This document shows positions 24,087 through 36,699 of a stretch of 64,000 bases of DNA, in pieces (position 1 is the first letter of the stretch; each line of letters begins with the position of its first letter). Source of the DNA: Nageia nagi (lineage: Eukaryota; Pinophyta); the NCBI GenBank assembly GCA_050084985.1, contig JBITNC010000001.1, positions 95,728,001 through 95,792,000 of the forward strand. Reading direction: 5' to 3'. The notes under the pieces were generated by a model. It did not search any database and was not told where the DNA came from. It saw only the letters and a list, made by a program, of their open reading frames with translations. A program made the position numbers and the translations under genes.

Positions 24087-24167
24087 TTAAATTTGTACAT
24101 TAGTACCGCCTATACGTGTGAAAGCACCCAAGTGGTCCAAGAATTTAGCCGCTTCTTCTTGTTTTAC
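24087..24167 (-). CDS. Possible orphan 3' terminal exon of an unidentified gene
   Basis: The minus strand shows an acceptor-like TCAATAATTGCAG followed by 26 codons (VKQEEAAKFLDHLGAFTRIG, then GTNVQI) and a stop. Just upstream on the same strand (about 24175-24240) is VHIEDGFGHLGCMVAPIQEF, in another frame and ending in a stop. Both stretches look like protein rather than AT noise. I do not recognise the family. The rest of the gene is not visible, so this may be a relic. Confidence 0.3.
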   Translation of the reverse strand, partial: VKQEEAAKFLDHLGAFTRIGGTNVQI

Positions 24168-24939
24168 CTGCAATTATTGAGCTGTCAAAATTCCTGGATT
24201 GGAGCAACCATGCACCCCAAATGACCAAATCCATCTTCAATGTGAACCTGCAACAACTAATAATACTAAATCATACGTCATCTCCTCTCACGTCTAAAAA
24301 GACATTGCCTCCATGAGAAGCGTATGGTCACTCTTGAATGTGACCCTTTTCAGAACAATTCCAGGCAATTTCAATTTCACTTTTAAAAATGTTTATTTTT
24401 TTTACAATTCAATTGAATGATCTAGATGAATTGATAAAATCAATAAATTTTATGAAAAAAATTTGAATTCAAAATTCAACATTCTTTCAATTAATTCCAT
24501 CGATGAAATTGAAGTATACCTTTCATTAAATATTGATTTAATTAAACTTATGTGACATCAATCGATCTCAACCACTGAATCAAATTCAATTACAATCTCA
24601 TATAAATAATTCTTCATAGGAATCTCTCCTTGCACGAATTCAAATCAAGTAAACAAAACCCAACAAGAATCACAAGTTAAAGCACGCAAAATGCCAACCT
24701 ATCCTAGAGGACAATTTCCACATGAAACAATTCCCTCTGGTCTACAAGTAGTCATGATCAGTTCAGCATTCAAAAATTTGTGGTAATGACGTTTATGGGA
24801 ATTGTGCTCCACTCAAATACATTTTATTATATCACAGATTCCACCACAGTTTCTTCTTACGCCACATTTGGAGGCATGTCAATTTAGTAACATTTGAAAC
24901 ACGGTGGAAATTTCTCTATCTATGATGGGGTTGGCCATC

Positions 24940-24946
24940 TATAAAA
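24940..24946 (+). promoter_or_regulatory. TATA box of the HAD-family gene
   Basis: TATAAAA sits in a GC-richer patch (GGCCATC, TATAAAA, GGGACTCC) about 262 bp before the chosen start codon. A transcription start near 24970 would leave a 5' UTR of about 235 bp. Confidence 0.6.
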
Positions 24947-25207
24947 GGGACTCCCATGTCCCTCTTAAAACTCCGCCTCCTCACAATCCACCCATCTCTC
25001 CTGGTTTGGACTAGATTGCTCTTGCAGCTGCAAGTGCAATTTTTTTCCATCTTATAGTGGTGGGTTCCTAGTCTTAAGACCGTGTTCTGAGTTTGGATTA
25101 AAAGAGGATCTTTTTGGAAATTGAAATTTGTATTGTGCGAGTTCGTGAGATAATTTTTTTTTTGTTGGATGTGTGAATTGTAGTTGAGAGAGGTTGAAAT
25201 TGGAACT

Positions 25208-27561
25208 ATGAAGATGGATGAGAGACATATGCAACAGAAGAGGCCTAAATATGACTGCCTTCTCTTTGGTAAATTCAGTGTTTTGGAAAATCATTACCAA
25301 TTTTTTTTTTTTTTGTATGTTGCATGCCCGACCCTTTGATCAAGTCAATTCTGGTTTTGGTTTTACATGTTGTTGTGTGTTTTGTATCGTTTTCAGATCT
25401 TGATGACACATTGTACCCTCTAAGTTCAGGACTTGCTGAAGCATGCACCAATAACATTCATGGTAATGCTGTAGCTCAATAATTATTCCTAACTATTTTG
25501 ACTAGATGCTTGGAATAGTATCTTTTTTTCGGAGGTTATGTTATGTCGATTGTTATGTTATCTTTAATGAAGTGACACGATTTGATTTGTGGGTATGACA
25601 GATTACGCCGTTCAAAAACTTGGAATTGAAAGAAGCATAGTCACAAAGTTTTGCACAAACTTGTATAAGACATACGGGACATCCATGGCTGGACTCAGGG
25701 TTAGCGTCCTGCTCCTTTTTGATTGAAATCTGCGATACATTGGATTTTTAGTAGCAATGGAGTTTTGGATTTGATTTCACAATTGACAAAGAAAACAATA
25801 TAAGTCGCTGGTATAGGTCAATTATGGACTTGAATGTTTTCATAAAGTATTGTTTTGACGATTACCTATTGCTTTGAGAATTCTTGGCGTTGGATTGAAT
25901 CTTGTTCTAGCTGTATGGAGTAATTTTTTAATCATCTATGTTTTATTTTCTACAAAGTGCAGTCCAGTCCGAGGTCCAGTGTTTCATTGTCATTGTACTG
26001 ATTTATTTGGGTCGAGTTGCCAATTGACAATTGTAATTAGTAACAGTCTGTTCAGAAATTCCTTCAGTCAGCTTCATTTCAGCCCTTGATGACATCTTAT
26101 TTGATCATTGTTCTACACTAATAGTACTTGTGCTTGTGGCCCTTTTTCAATCCTTATTGCATGTAGTAATTGGTTTGATTATTTATAATAGTAGAAAATA
26201 TATAGGTAATGCTTGAACTCAGGTTTGCAATCCTGCTTTTGAGTCATCTCTATATATGTATTTGACAGTGGATACATGCCTTTCATACAAGCGCTTCATT
26301 TATTAACTCCACTGAAGTGTACAAAACTGAAAGGGCTAAAAATATAGCAATTACAGACTTTGATCTATGACATAACTTCAATTGACTTAAGATGCTTTTT
26401 TCATTTACCTTTTTTGGTTTACTTTCTTATCTTGTTTCTGGGTTTATACAGGCAGTGGGCTATGAATTTGACTACGATGATTATCACAGGTATGCTTGAA
26501 ATGATATGCATCCCAACATTCATAGTAACAGTTGCATGTTATTTTATATAGATCTTATGCAAATCAAACAGAAAGGTGTCAATATATACTATTCAATATT
26601 GACTTCTCTCCGTTCTCAAAGATTTAATTTTAGCCCATTATCCTTATTTCCTTTACTCCAAAACAAAAATCTGTGCAGTTTTGTTCATGGAAGATTGCCA
26701 TATGAAAACCTTAAACCAGATCCAGTGCTGAGAAACCTGTTATTAAGCATGCCTCAGAGGAAAATTGTAAGTTAATATACTTAGTTATGCTTAATTTTTA
26801 AAACCCAAAAGAAATCTTAACCTTTCAAATTAGTTTTCAATTGGCTTATTTAGCAGACATTAAGTACTTTCAAAGTTGATGTATCAACTCTTTACCATGT
26901 GCAACAGATATTCACAAATGGTGACAAAGATCATGCTGCTAGGGTGCTTAGCAGACTTGGTCTTGAAGATTGTTTTGAAGGAGTGATATGCTTTGAAACA
27001 CTTAATTCTCAACCACAAACTGCGGATGACTTTAATGGGTGGGATACCCCTCTTGTAGATCTCCCTAAGACACCCATTATTTGCAAGCCTTCGAATGAGG
27101 CAATGGAACAGGCCCTTTCCCTTGCGAATGCTGATCCACAAAGAACGGTATGAGTGTGTGGAGCTGATTCATCATTTTCCTTCCAACTTGTGAGATGTCT
27201 TCTTACATTTTGAGTAAACTTATTTAATCTGTTCGTTTTCCTTGCAGATTTTCTTTGATGACAGTACTAGGAATATAGCAGCAGGAAAGCGTGCAGGCAT
27301 AAATACTGTACTGGTAAGGCTATTTCACTTTTGATTTCGAGAGTTTTTGTTTATTACCAGTTTATCTATCTAAACTTAATGTTGGAAATTGAATCTTAAC
27401 AGGTTGGCACTCCAATCCGGACGGAGGGAGCAGACTATGCACTTGAAAGCATTCACAACATGAAGGAAGCCCTGCCTGAGATTTGGGAAGAAGGTGAAAG
27501 CTCCGAAAATGTTGTATGCTCAGGAAGAAGTGTTGCTATGGAAACTGTTGTGACTGCATAG
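25208..27561 (+). CDS. HAD-superfamily phosphatase, pyrimidine 5'-nucleotidase (SDT1-like)
   Basis: Eight exons with GT-AG introns: 25208-25268, 25397-25462, 25602-25699, 26452-26489, 26679-26766, 26908-27147, 27248-27313, 27403-27561. They join in frame to 271 codons plus TAG. HAD motif I is DLDDTLYP (residues 21-28, nucleophile D21, acid/base D23). Motif II is FTNGDK with T120. Motif III is KPSNEAM with K177. Motif IV is FFDDS with D201/D202 for magnesium. The cap-side stretch GYEFDYDDYHSFVHGRLPY is typical of the plant SDT1-like branch, which removes phosphate from nucleoside monophosphates or small phosphoesters. The length is normal for the family, and no targeting peptide is seen, suggesting cytosol. 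The start is the ATG giving MKMDERHMQQKRPKYDCLLF, which plant homologues resemble. A downstream in-frame M (residue 3 or 8) is an alternative. The exact substrate cannot be told from sequence. Confidence 0.92.
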
Positions 27562-27733
27562 AACATCTAATTTCAGAGACTGGATTACTGTGCTTCGTTT
27601 GGTGTTTTTCTCATAGCCAGAAGAATAACTTCCCTGTTTCTGTAATATTATATATTGTCCATAACCGGGATTGCATACTTTTCTGAAGTATGTAAGATCA
27701 TTTCTCGACCTCATTCATGTAGAATATGAAATG

Positions 27734-27739
27734 AATAAA
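27734..27739 (+). terminator. Candidate polyadenylation signal of the HAD-family gene
   Basis: AATAAA in the context ATGAATAAATAAAC lies about 173 bp after the stop codon. Plant poly(A) signals are loose, so this is tentative. Confidence 0.4.
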
Positions 27740-28154
27740 TAAACATTTTGCTCTGGTTAAGAACAGATTATCTGCCTATTTTCCTCTCTGCATTGCGCTT
27801 TTTCCAGAGCACCCTTTTATCTCAAGATCATAGATCATGGCATCCTACACCTCTATAGAATCAGAGACACAAATAAACCTCTCCCGTATCCACTAACTAC
27901 CAAATCAAAAATGTCTACGGAAGCACTTCTGTAATAGATATAAATTGGAAGGAGAGATGGAAAAGAACAGAAAAGGAAAGACCCCTAAAGACTTTTTCCT
28001 TCTAATCAAAACTCATTTCGGGTTTCTCATTTCTTATGCAAGACTGTTATTAAGTCCCGTTGCAGAAGCAAACAAATGAAAGAATATAAAATTACCAAGA
28101 AATAACCAAACTTTGAAGTCATGAATACATTTCAACTGATACAATGAACCGAAA

Positions 28155-28266
28155 GTTACAAATGACGATAAAAATTGTCTTGCAAGGGTTCTTTAACAGA
28201 GTTGGGTTGGATGATTGTTCTGAAGGTATTATATGCTTTGAGGAACTCAATTCTGCTCCAAAGCCA
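28155..28266 (+). pseudogene. Fragment of a paralogous HAD-phosphatase exon
   Basis: Reading TNDDKNCLARVL and, after a one-base insertion in a T run, NRVGLDDCSEGIICFEELN then SAPK. This aligns with the start of exon 6 of the gene at 25208-27561 (TNGDKDHAARVLSRLGLEDC and following). The fragment begins near the exon's own 5' part and stops after about 37 codons. No other exons of the paralogue were found nearby. It is a broken duplicate on the same strand, about 600 bp past the gene's end. Confidence 0.8.
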
Positions 28267-29825
28267 GCACTCTGGTTCCAGCAATTGTAAATTGACCTAA
28301 GAATTACTAACGCTACAAACTGTACTAAAGCCCTATTCTGTGCTCCCAATCTGCAAATCTGAAACATACTGGTAAACGAAAATACAAGAACCTCATACTA
28401 GAGGAAATTACAACTTATATTTAGATAAGAAATCCATTGTTTAAGAATTCTTGTTCTGCTTCACGATAACTAGATTTATCTCTTTCCTTGTGCAAAAGAA
28501 TATTTGATATATAACACAAGTACCAATATTTTCTCTTATGAATTGTTTCTCTAACAACTCAGTTATAATTTGCTTGCCTCATTTCCCCATTTTCCAAAAG
28601 AAGTTGACATATAAGCAACATAATTGAAATAATTTTGCACCAAGAACCAGTGAAAACTTCATGTGAAAGTTGAATTTTTTTGGGAAACCTTGAAGGTGTA
28701 GTGGCAGTAAATTCATTTCTGTAGTCTCCTAATTTCCAGGATACAAATAAGAGCAAAAATCTTGCCTTTGCTCCTAAAGGTATTATTTCCAGCTTACTAT
28801 GCAAACGAATCCTACTGAGATTCCATACATTTATTCTTTAAGTGGCTTCAATACATATTACTTTCATTTCCTATTCTTACCATGAGACATAACTGTTTCT
28901 GTGACTTGAATATTTGTGGCTTTCAAACCCAATTCTTACCAAGAAACATGACTCTTGCCATGGCTTCAAAATATGTGGCTTCCTAACTTAATTCCTGCTA
29001 AGAGAAATAACTTGCATTATAAACTTAAGGTCTTCAAAGAACCTGTAATCAAGATGAAATTCCAAAGAAGGATAGGAAAATGACAACAGAAGAAGGGGAC
29101 GAACCTTCTAAGTTTTTGAAGCTTATTATACTTCCATGTAAAAAAAAAACAACATTTCAGGACTAGAAGGTGCAATTCTCAAACATGACAACACAACTGA
29201 TATTATCAACGTTGTTTGTGAAGGCACATTGTGAGATCTTTTTTCCACCACATGCTTTGGATGCGCTACTAAATGTGCAACGAATTGACCAACAACTTAG
29301 GATAACAGTTAACGAAATAATACATGACATTTGGAATAAAATACCGAAGTGCAAGTGGATATTTGGCACAGCATCCCCTCTTGTTCACCCCTATATTGCT
29401 GTTGAGGATCTTTGATAATTGTCAGCTAGAAGCACCAAACAATTGTCCGCTAGAAGCTACTTAGGATATGATTACGCTAAGATCATTTCCCATTTTGCAT
29501 CCGAAATTATTGAAATCTTTGAGGGAAAAAAGCACTTCAAACATAAAAACTATTTTGACCAAGCAAATCAACATTCTTATCACATCTATATTCACTAAGG
29601 AAGTCAGTAGCTTCATGCTGACTGAGTATATGTGGAGTTGTTTGTTAATCCCCTGAAACCGTTCTCTTGTATTTTCAAATTCTAAATGCTCTTTAGCAAC
29701 GTATTTCAAGTTTTTGGTAATCTATTTGTGGGCCTACTTCTATAAGTACCATTCATGCCTACAAAAAGGATCCCACAAATTACTACTTTCCAAAATTTTA
29801 TTTAAAATTAAGGATCTTGGATAGT
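28267..29825. other. Intergenic DNA, no gene recognised
   Basis: Two diverged copies of a short block (ATTCTTACCATGAGACATAAC and ATTCTTACCAAGAAACATGAC, near 28875 and 28932, and a third near 28990) form a weak tandem repeat. Several open frames of 60-82 codons (for example 29170-29415) have no recognisable motif. Confidence 0.45.
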
Positions 29826-29834
29826 CTTGGTCGA

Positions 29835-31053
29835 GGATGACAAGGAAGCATCTCCCTTGTGGCACTTTGAGATTGGAGAAGTTCTTGGTTTTGTTAGTTA
29901 ATTTGGTGTAGAGAATGAAGAAAACATACACGGTAATTAATTTTCATCTTCAATTCAAGTAGGTGATATCTTCTTTGGACGATTTCATATTGAACATAAT
30001 TTCATAAAGAAAATGAAGGTGATGTTTGAAAAAAAAAAAAAAAAATCATGGTAATAATGATGAAATAAATTTAGATAACAAAAATGAAATAAGTTATATA
30101 AAGAAGATATTTACATAAAAATTTTAAAAAAAGATGAATAAATCTATAATGTATCATCTAGTTAAGATTTAAAGAAGAAGAAAACTAAGAATCAAAAGCA
30201 AAAAATTGAAGAATCAAAAGTTACTTTGTATTCATAAGTATATTCACATATATATCATAATGAAAGGCAAAAAAGATATGGACATAGGAAAACCTCAAAG
30301 GATACTTGGAAATATGTACTTAAATATCCAAGAGGTAATAATTATGGAAGGCATCGTACCAATAGAAGGAAGGTTGCATGTTTGAGTCTTGGCAACACTC
30401 AATGGTCTTGTCTATAAATGGACATTGCAATGGTAAAGACTGTGGGCTATCTTTCGGGAGATCTATATGATTAAGGATAGGTTGGTCCAGATTAAGGATA
30501 GGTTGGATGGCAATGCTTGAGTGTTTACCAATCAATTCCCCATTTTTATGCCCTATAGGGTTGAGGTTCTTGTTGTCTTTGTTCTACTTAGCAAGCTAGG
30601 GGTATAGTGGCAACATTTGAGTTTGATCAAGTGTTATACCCCACATGAAGCTAAGATGTTACTGATTCCCCTTTAAAAAAATAAAATAAATATCTATGGA
30701 CCAAGGATCTTATAGTGCAACACTTATGGATACTCAAAGTAATATTGAAGCAATTATGGTTAATCCATAAATAAATAAAGTAATAATTATGATTAACTCA
30801 AATATAAAAGGAATAATAAAACATAAATATAAAATAGTTTTAATTACAACCAAATATTTTGAACCATACTTTTTTTCTTTTTTGTCTCTTTTCTCTCTAA
30901 AGGTTAATTAAAACTTGGAGAATGGGTTTGGCATAAGCAATCAATCCTTGGTTTGAAGCATGGACAGGCATAAACAATCCTAGAAAGACATATTCATGTA
31001 GGCATCATCTTGTGAGGCTAATCCTAAGTTACTCCCCAATCAAGAAGAGTATG
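29835..31053 (+). repeat. Direct repeat copy 1, about 1.2 kb
   Basis: Matches 31605-32896 in the same order. Shared blocks are AAGCATCTCCCTTGTGG, TTTCATAAAGAAAATGAA, TGTATCATCTAGTTAAGATT, AATTATGGAAGGCATCGTACC, CTTATGGATACTCAAAGTAA and CATCTTGTGAGGCTA. It contains a tRNA-like stretch at about 30430-30480 (GCAATGGTAAAGACTGTGGG, box A-like) and a box B-like TGTTTGAGTCTT near 30380. Copy 1 lacks most of the reading frame retained in copy 2. Confidence 0.75.
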
Positions 31054-31515
31054 GCTAGTTCTATCAATTAAGTTACTATAATGAGTTCCATTTAAGGATC
31101 TAGAAAATTTATGGGCTCATCAATTTCCCCAATAATTGTAAACTAGTATACTTTTAAAAGTGAAAGACAACAATATTCTTCCATTCTTTGATATATTAGT
31201 ACATGAAAATCAAGATGATTCATTGCACCATGAGCTTTAGCAAAACATGAACAAGTAACTACCATTCTAACTTGAATCATCATTACTTCCAAAAACTTAC
31301 ATTCTTGATAGTTTAACTAGTCAAAACCTTTTTTTCAAACTTGAGCTGGTACATATAAAATTCTATTCAAATTATACATTAACCAAAATTCCAAAAAACT
31401 ATTAGAGAGGCATCATACTTTTAATTTGTAGCAACATCTTTAATAACTTACAAATCAAAAATAAAATTAAAATTATCAAGTAGGAGTTGTGGTGCTTTGA
31501 TCGTAACAGTGGTCG

Positions 31516-31731
31516 TTGTTATGGACATGGGGCTTAGACCATAATGAAGACTTCTATCAGGATCTGAATGAAATGTCATATGATGAAGATGGGGAAAACT
31601 CCATTGAAAAGAAGGAAACATCTCCCTTGTGGCCCCTTGATATTGGAGATGTTCTTGGTTTTTCTTGGTCAGCTGCTATGAAGTTAGCTCTTGTGTATGT
31701 TGAGGATGAAGATAACTTACACAATAGTTAA
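31516..31731 (+). CDS. Small acidic open frame leading into repeat copy 2
   Basis: 71 codons, with a run DEDGENSIEKKETSPLWPLD followed by IGDVLGFSWSAAMKLALVYV. Copy 1 keeps a damaged version of the middle (SPLW, GEVLGF) and has lost the part after it, so the frame predates the duplication. The hydrophilic-then-hydrophobic pattern looks protein-like. No family is recognised and the true start is unknown. Confidence 0.3.
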   Translation: MLWTWGLDHNEDFYQDLNEMSYDEDGENSIEKKETSPLWPLDIGDVLGFSWSAAMKLALVYVEDEDNLHNS

Positions 31732-32896
31732 CTTTCACCGTTACTTAATGGCAGGTGATATCTTCCTTGTGAATTTCTTAGATTGATGATAATTTCATAA
31801 AGAAAATGAACGTGATGTTTGAAAAGTTTATGGTAGGTGATATCTTATTTTTGACTTCCTTAGATTGAGGATTATTTCATAAAGAAAAAGAAGGTGATGT
31901 TTGAAAAAAATTAAAAAAAAATAATAATCATAGTAATAGAGATGAAATAAATTTAAATAACAAAAATGAAAAAGTTTATGTGAAGAAGATATTGGCATTA
32001 AAAAATTAAATAAGGATGAAGAAATCTATAATGTATCATCTAGTTAAGATTTAAAGAGGAAAAAATTTGAAGAATCAAAAGTTACTTCATACTCGTAAGT
32101 ATATTGACAACTATATCATAATGAAAGGTAAAAAAGATATGGATACCAGAAAACCTCAAAGGATACTTAGAAATATGAACTTAAATATCCAAAAGGGAAT
32201 AATTATGGAAGGTATTGTACCAACATAAGGAAGGTTGTATGTTTGAGTCTTGGCAACACTTAATGGTTTTGTCTATAAATGAACATTGCAATGGTAAGGA
32301 CTTTAGGCTCTCTTTTAGGAGATCTATGTTCGAAATATAGTGGCCTAAACTAGGGATAAGTTGGATAGTAGCACTTGAGTGTTTATTGATCAACTACCCT
32401 AGTTTTATGCCCTAGATGGTCAAGTGTCCCATTGACTATATTCTACTTAGTAGACTAGGGGTATAGTGGAAATGTTTGAGTTTGATCAAGTTTCATACCT
32501 CACATCATCAAGCTAAGATGTTACTAATTCCCCTAAGAAAAAAACTATGGACCAAAAACTTATGGTGCAACACTTATGGATACTCAAAGTAATATTACAG
32601 CAACTATGGTTACTCCATAAATAAATAAGGTAATAATTATGATTAACTCAAACATATAAGGAATAACAAAACAAGAATCTAAAACAAAAGTAATTACAAT
32701 CAAATGTTTTAAAGCACACCTTTTTTTTCTTTTTTCTCTCTAAATGTTAACTAAAGCTTAAAGAATGGGTTTACCATGAGTGATCAATCCTTGGATTGAA
32801 GTATGGAGAGGCATAAGCAATCCTAGAAAGACCTATTATTGTAAGAGTCATCTTGTGAGGCTATTCTTGAGTTGTTCCCCAATTAAGAAGAATATG
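31605..32896 (+). repeat. Direct repeat copy 2, about 1.2 kb
   Basis: Second copy of the repeat at 29835-31053, about 1.8 kb away. It keeps a better box B-like sequence, TATGTTCGAAATATAG near 32326, after a box A-like GCAATGGTAAGGACTTTAGG near 32288. It also contains a small internal duplication (TTTCATAAAGAAAATGAACG and TTTCATAAAGAAAAAGAAGG). The minus-strand open frames at 30320-30535 and 32181-32393 are equivalent antisense frames, not genes. Confidence 0.75.
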
Positions 32897-33919
32897 GCTC
32901 CTTAAGGGTTTTGAAAGAAATTACTATATGTTATTCAATTTTTCTTACTCAAAATATTTAAAAGAGTGATAATGGGTAGTCTATGGTTCTTCCATAGGAA
33001 AGGATTATTTTTACACAATTGGTACTTAGACTTTGAAGATCAAATCATAATAGCTCCAACATGGATCAACCTCCCTAGGATACCATATGATTTGTAGCAC
33101 CCCCAAGTAATTAATGGTATTGCAAACTCTATCGATAAGATTATCTATATGGATTCAATCATTGAAGCTTGTAACAGACTTGTGGTGGCTAGATTTTATG
33201 TTCAACAATTTTTTTTCCAATCCCTTACCAATGTAGATCAAGCTAGTGTTAGAAATTGTTGTATGGATCCAAACAATCTCCTATGAGAATGCACACTTCA
33301 CTTATAGCTAGTGTAGCATGATGGACCATAACTTGATAACATGCTTGGAACATTTAGTTTAAGTAGAATAGACTAACAACCTCCCTTTTAACATTCCAAA
33401 TCAAATACTAATACATTTTAGGAATTTTATGTCATACTATACATCATAAAATTGCATTTTGACACCATGAGCAAGATGCATCACTGTTTGGCATGTCTAC
33501 ATAAATCTATATAAAACCAATTTTTTTGATGCATTGGTTGAAGTATTATTTGACATATTAGTTGACGTATTATTTGATGTATCAATTGATGTATTTATTG
33601 CATCAAACAATGTGTCAAGTGATACATGGAAAAGAAAAAAAAAGGTGCAGATCGTGCACATGGATCATGGCATGATCCGCTATCGATTGTTGATATATTC
33701 CCTTGATTGATGGTGGATTTTTAATGGTTGGTATGATGCCATTGATGAGTATATGAAGGAGCTTGCCCTTTATAAGGGCAATTTTAGTGATACAGGTCTA
33801 TAGGAGCTGAAAAACATGTTGAAGAACATATATAGTAGTGTGTATTTGCATTTTATAGTAAGCAAAATGTGCATTGTATGCTTTAGCCACCCATGAAGGT
33901 TGGTAGAGGCCTGTAAAGT
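32897..33919. other. Intergenic DNA with a short tandem repeat
   Basis: About 33525-33600 contains four degenerate ~20-bp units of the type GATGTATTATTTGA/GACGTATTATTTGA. Nothing else was recognised. Confidence 0.5.
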
Positions 33920-34297
33920 TTGGTGGACACCCATGTAGTTTTTGATTGTATGATTGAACAACACATCTTCTCATGGAATATGATAATTTTAGGTTACCAA
34001 AGACATGGCTTTCCTCAACAAGCATTGAAACTATTTCATCAAATGCAATAAACACCAGAAGTAGTCCAACCAAATGAATTCACCTTTCCCAACATCCTTA
34101 AAGAATGCACCAAATTGAGAGATTTGCAAAATGGTTTATACATACATGAAAGACTCTTTAAAACCAATTTTTTATTGGATGTTGTAGTTGTGAGTGCCTT
34201 GTTAGACATATATGCAAAATGTGGATGCGTAGAGAAGACACACAAATTGTTTGATAAGATGCATGATGAAAATAAGAAATCTTCCTCATTCTTGTAA
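33920..34297 (+). pseudogene. PPR protein fragment, decayed
   Basis: The plus strand reads HIFSWNMIILGYQRHGFPQQ, ALKLFHQMQ, a TAA, then QPNEFTFPNILKECTKLRDL, VVVSALLDIYAKCGCVEKTH and KLFDKMHDE. These are consecutive PLS-type PPR units. A frameshift precedes FDCMIEQ, where KFGGHPCS is displaced by one base. About two to three repeats survive, without a start or E/DYW domain. Live relatives act in organellar RNA editing or processing. This piece cannot. Confidence 0.85.
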
Positions 34298-35680
34298 TTT
34301 TGATGCTATAAATGATCTTTATACATCATGTATAATGTTACTTATTTTATGCTTATAATATCGATATACGATGCAAGGAATGATGTTATAATTAACACAA
34401 AAAATGATGCTTTGTTTGATAGTACCCTTAGTGTCGATACGTTATGATTTATACAATTTTTTTTTTAAAAAATAATATTATGGATTGAAGGATGGTATGA
34501 TATAAAATTGGTTGTCTAGTATTGAAATGAATAAAATGGAAAAAAGAATAAGATTTCTAAGTAGGATAGAATAATAGGAGGTTGATATTTGGTAATAGAA
34601 CTTGAATAAGGCTAACTAAATCCTACAAACCAATAGGCACAAGATCGATTGAAGTAGGATCATAGGAATGAGAAGGATGTATTTTGGTGCTAGAACTTTA
34701 GATAATTAAAGTATGTGAGGAAGGTGAAATGCATGAATACCAAATTGATTTAACATGACTCTAAAAGTAAATAAAGGGTTACGCTACGATATGTAGAAGT
34801 CAAAAGGAAATACTATGCAATGTCAACATAAAGTTATGTCAATGAAAGGTTATATCACCAAAGAAGGATAGTTTGATAGGTAAATCCTTAGATTAAAAAT
34901 TCATAAATTTGATTAATCTCAATAGTGGATTGAAGTAGCTGTAGTGGTAAAAAAATAATACTGAGAAAGGGGAGCTAAAATATTTTCTTAGAATCATGGG
35001 AAGTGCTAAAAGTATGTTGGTGTAGGAAATGATGGTAGGTGGTTCCCTAATTTAGCCTCAATAAAAATCAAAGAAATTGATGAACAATATAGCTAGTGGA
35101 TCATAAGGAATCCTAGATCTAAGTGGGGGTGGAACAACCGAAAAAATTATTAAGAAATAAGAACTATTTATTGGAACATTAAAGGGGTCAATTTTTGCTC
35201 AAAATAGAGAATTATTTTTATTCTATTACACACTCTCAACAAGATGTTGTAAGCATGAAAGGAATTAAGGATGCTTAAATTGAGCTCAACCAACCAACTG
35301 CAATTAATATATCTAAAGAAGACTTAATTGCACATGCCCTTTTAACCTTGAGGAGGAGAAAGGTTGCTTCAATTAGATTGATATTATTACAAGTTAATAA
35401 TCACTAATATTGTAAATAGGTTTTGGTTCCTTGTATAAAAAATACCTCTTCATTGGTTTTGAGACCTTATTTTAAAAAACCCTCTTTACTTTCCTAACCT
35501 TCTTTTGGTCTTGATCAAAAAAGAAAACTAGAATCTAAGATACATATGACAATAAGAAAAGATATCCAATAAAGTGAAATATTGGTAATACATTAGTTTT
35601 TTTTTCAAAAAGCTCAAAGTAAACTTTCTATAATTTTATAGGATTTTCCAAACATCCTTCCATTGCCACCTTATGTCAAA
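34298..35680. other. Intergenic DNA, no gene recognised
   Basis: AT-rich with no supported frame. Confidence 0.5.
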
Positions 35681-36520
35681 TTGCAAATTTTTACAATAAA
35701 CAAAGATAGTTTGTATTTATTATAATACTTAACATTAAATCCATCTTAGGTGGATTTTTTATCCTTTTATTATAGCTTCTTCTCCCTTGGGAGATTCATC
35801 ATATGTTAAAATTGCTATTGGTGAGAGCCATTACCCTAGGGGAGCACCAAAAGAAGTTTGTCCAAAACATTTACCATGAGGCCATTCATTTACCCTAGAT
35901 GTTATTATTCCTTTGAATGATTTCAATAATGGATGGAAATGGATAGAATAACACACCTTCATTAGGAATATTCTAGTAAAATCTTGAATGATGCACTCAT
36001 TCATAATTAGATATAAATATATTGGTGTCCTTATGATATTAAGGTTAAGGTATATAAAACCTTACTATGGGATTTTTCCATTTTTGTTTCTATGGTCCTC
36101 AACATGTAATGGTTATACTTAGTAGAGGGTTGTGGTATGCATAAACTACCTTACCTTTTTTTTTTTAGTTATGTCATAAAAATATACAATTGTGGATATT
36201 TAACTTAAATTTCCCATGAGGGTTGAGTTCCTTAGTTCTCTTTGCCTTTATAATTATTTATCTAAAATTGGATAAGACCATAGGCAAGTTTCTTGGAATG
36301 GAACATTAAAAGTATTATGTTATCCATCCTCATAGGAACATGTGTATCCATGTGGACCTTTCTAAGGATCTTAAATAGTTATTTACCTATAAGTTGGGGA
36401 TACTTGCATTCACTATAAGGTTGTGGGTAACTTTTGAATACATGTTATTAGTGTTGATCCATGATCTACAAGATTAAGGATTGTCCTCTCATGGAGGATC
36501 ATTTTAACTCTATCTCCATC
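35681..36520 (+). pseudogene. L1-type LINE ORF1 remnant, heavily decayed
   Basis: Plus-strand pieces include SHYPRGAPKEVCPK and MCIHVDLSKDLK. These are followed, after damage, by a CHD-like stretch and KDCPLM near 36470-36495. That last arrangement, a VDLSKDL block then a CCHC-like end, is what plant L1 ORF1 (DUF4283 plus zinc knuckle) looks like. Frameshifts and stops are frequent, so the boundaries are approximate. Confidence 0.45.
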
Positions 36521-36699
36521 AACTTTGTATTTGACCTTTGTTATTCCTACATAAATAAATAATATGGGTTAGGATGAATGGAAAATAATTTATAACTGTA
36601 AAAATAAATATGCAAAGTTTTCTACCCTATTTTTCTCCCTAATAAAAAATTTCACTTTTTTTGCTTCCCTATTTTCCTACACTCCTAGCTTCTCTTGTA

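Noticed and set aside
26884-27141. 85-codon minus-strand frame opposite the HAD gene
   Set aside because: Antisense shadow of exon 6. The plus strand has splice sites and conserved motifs.
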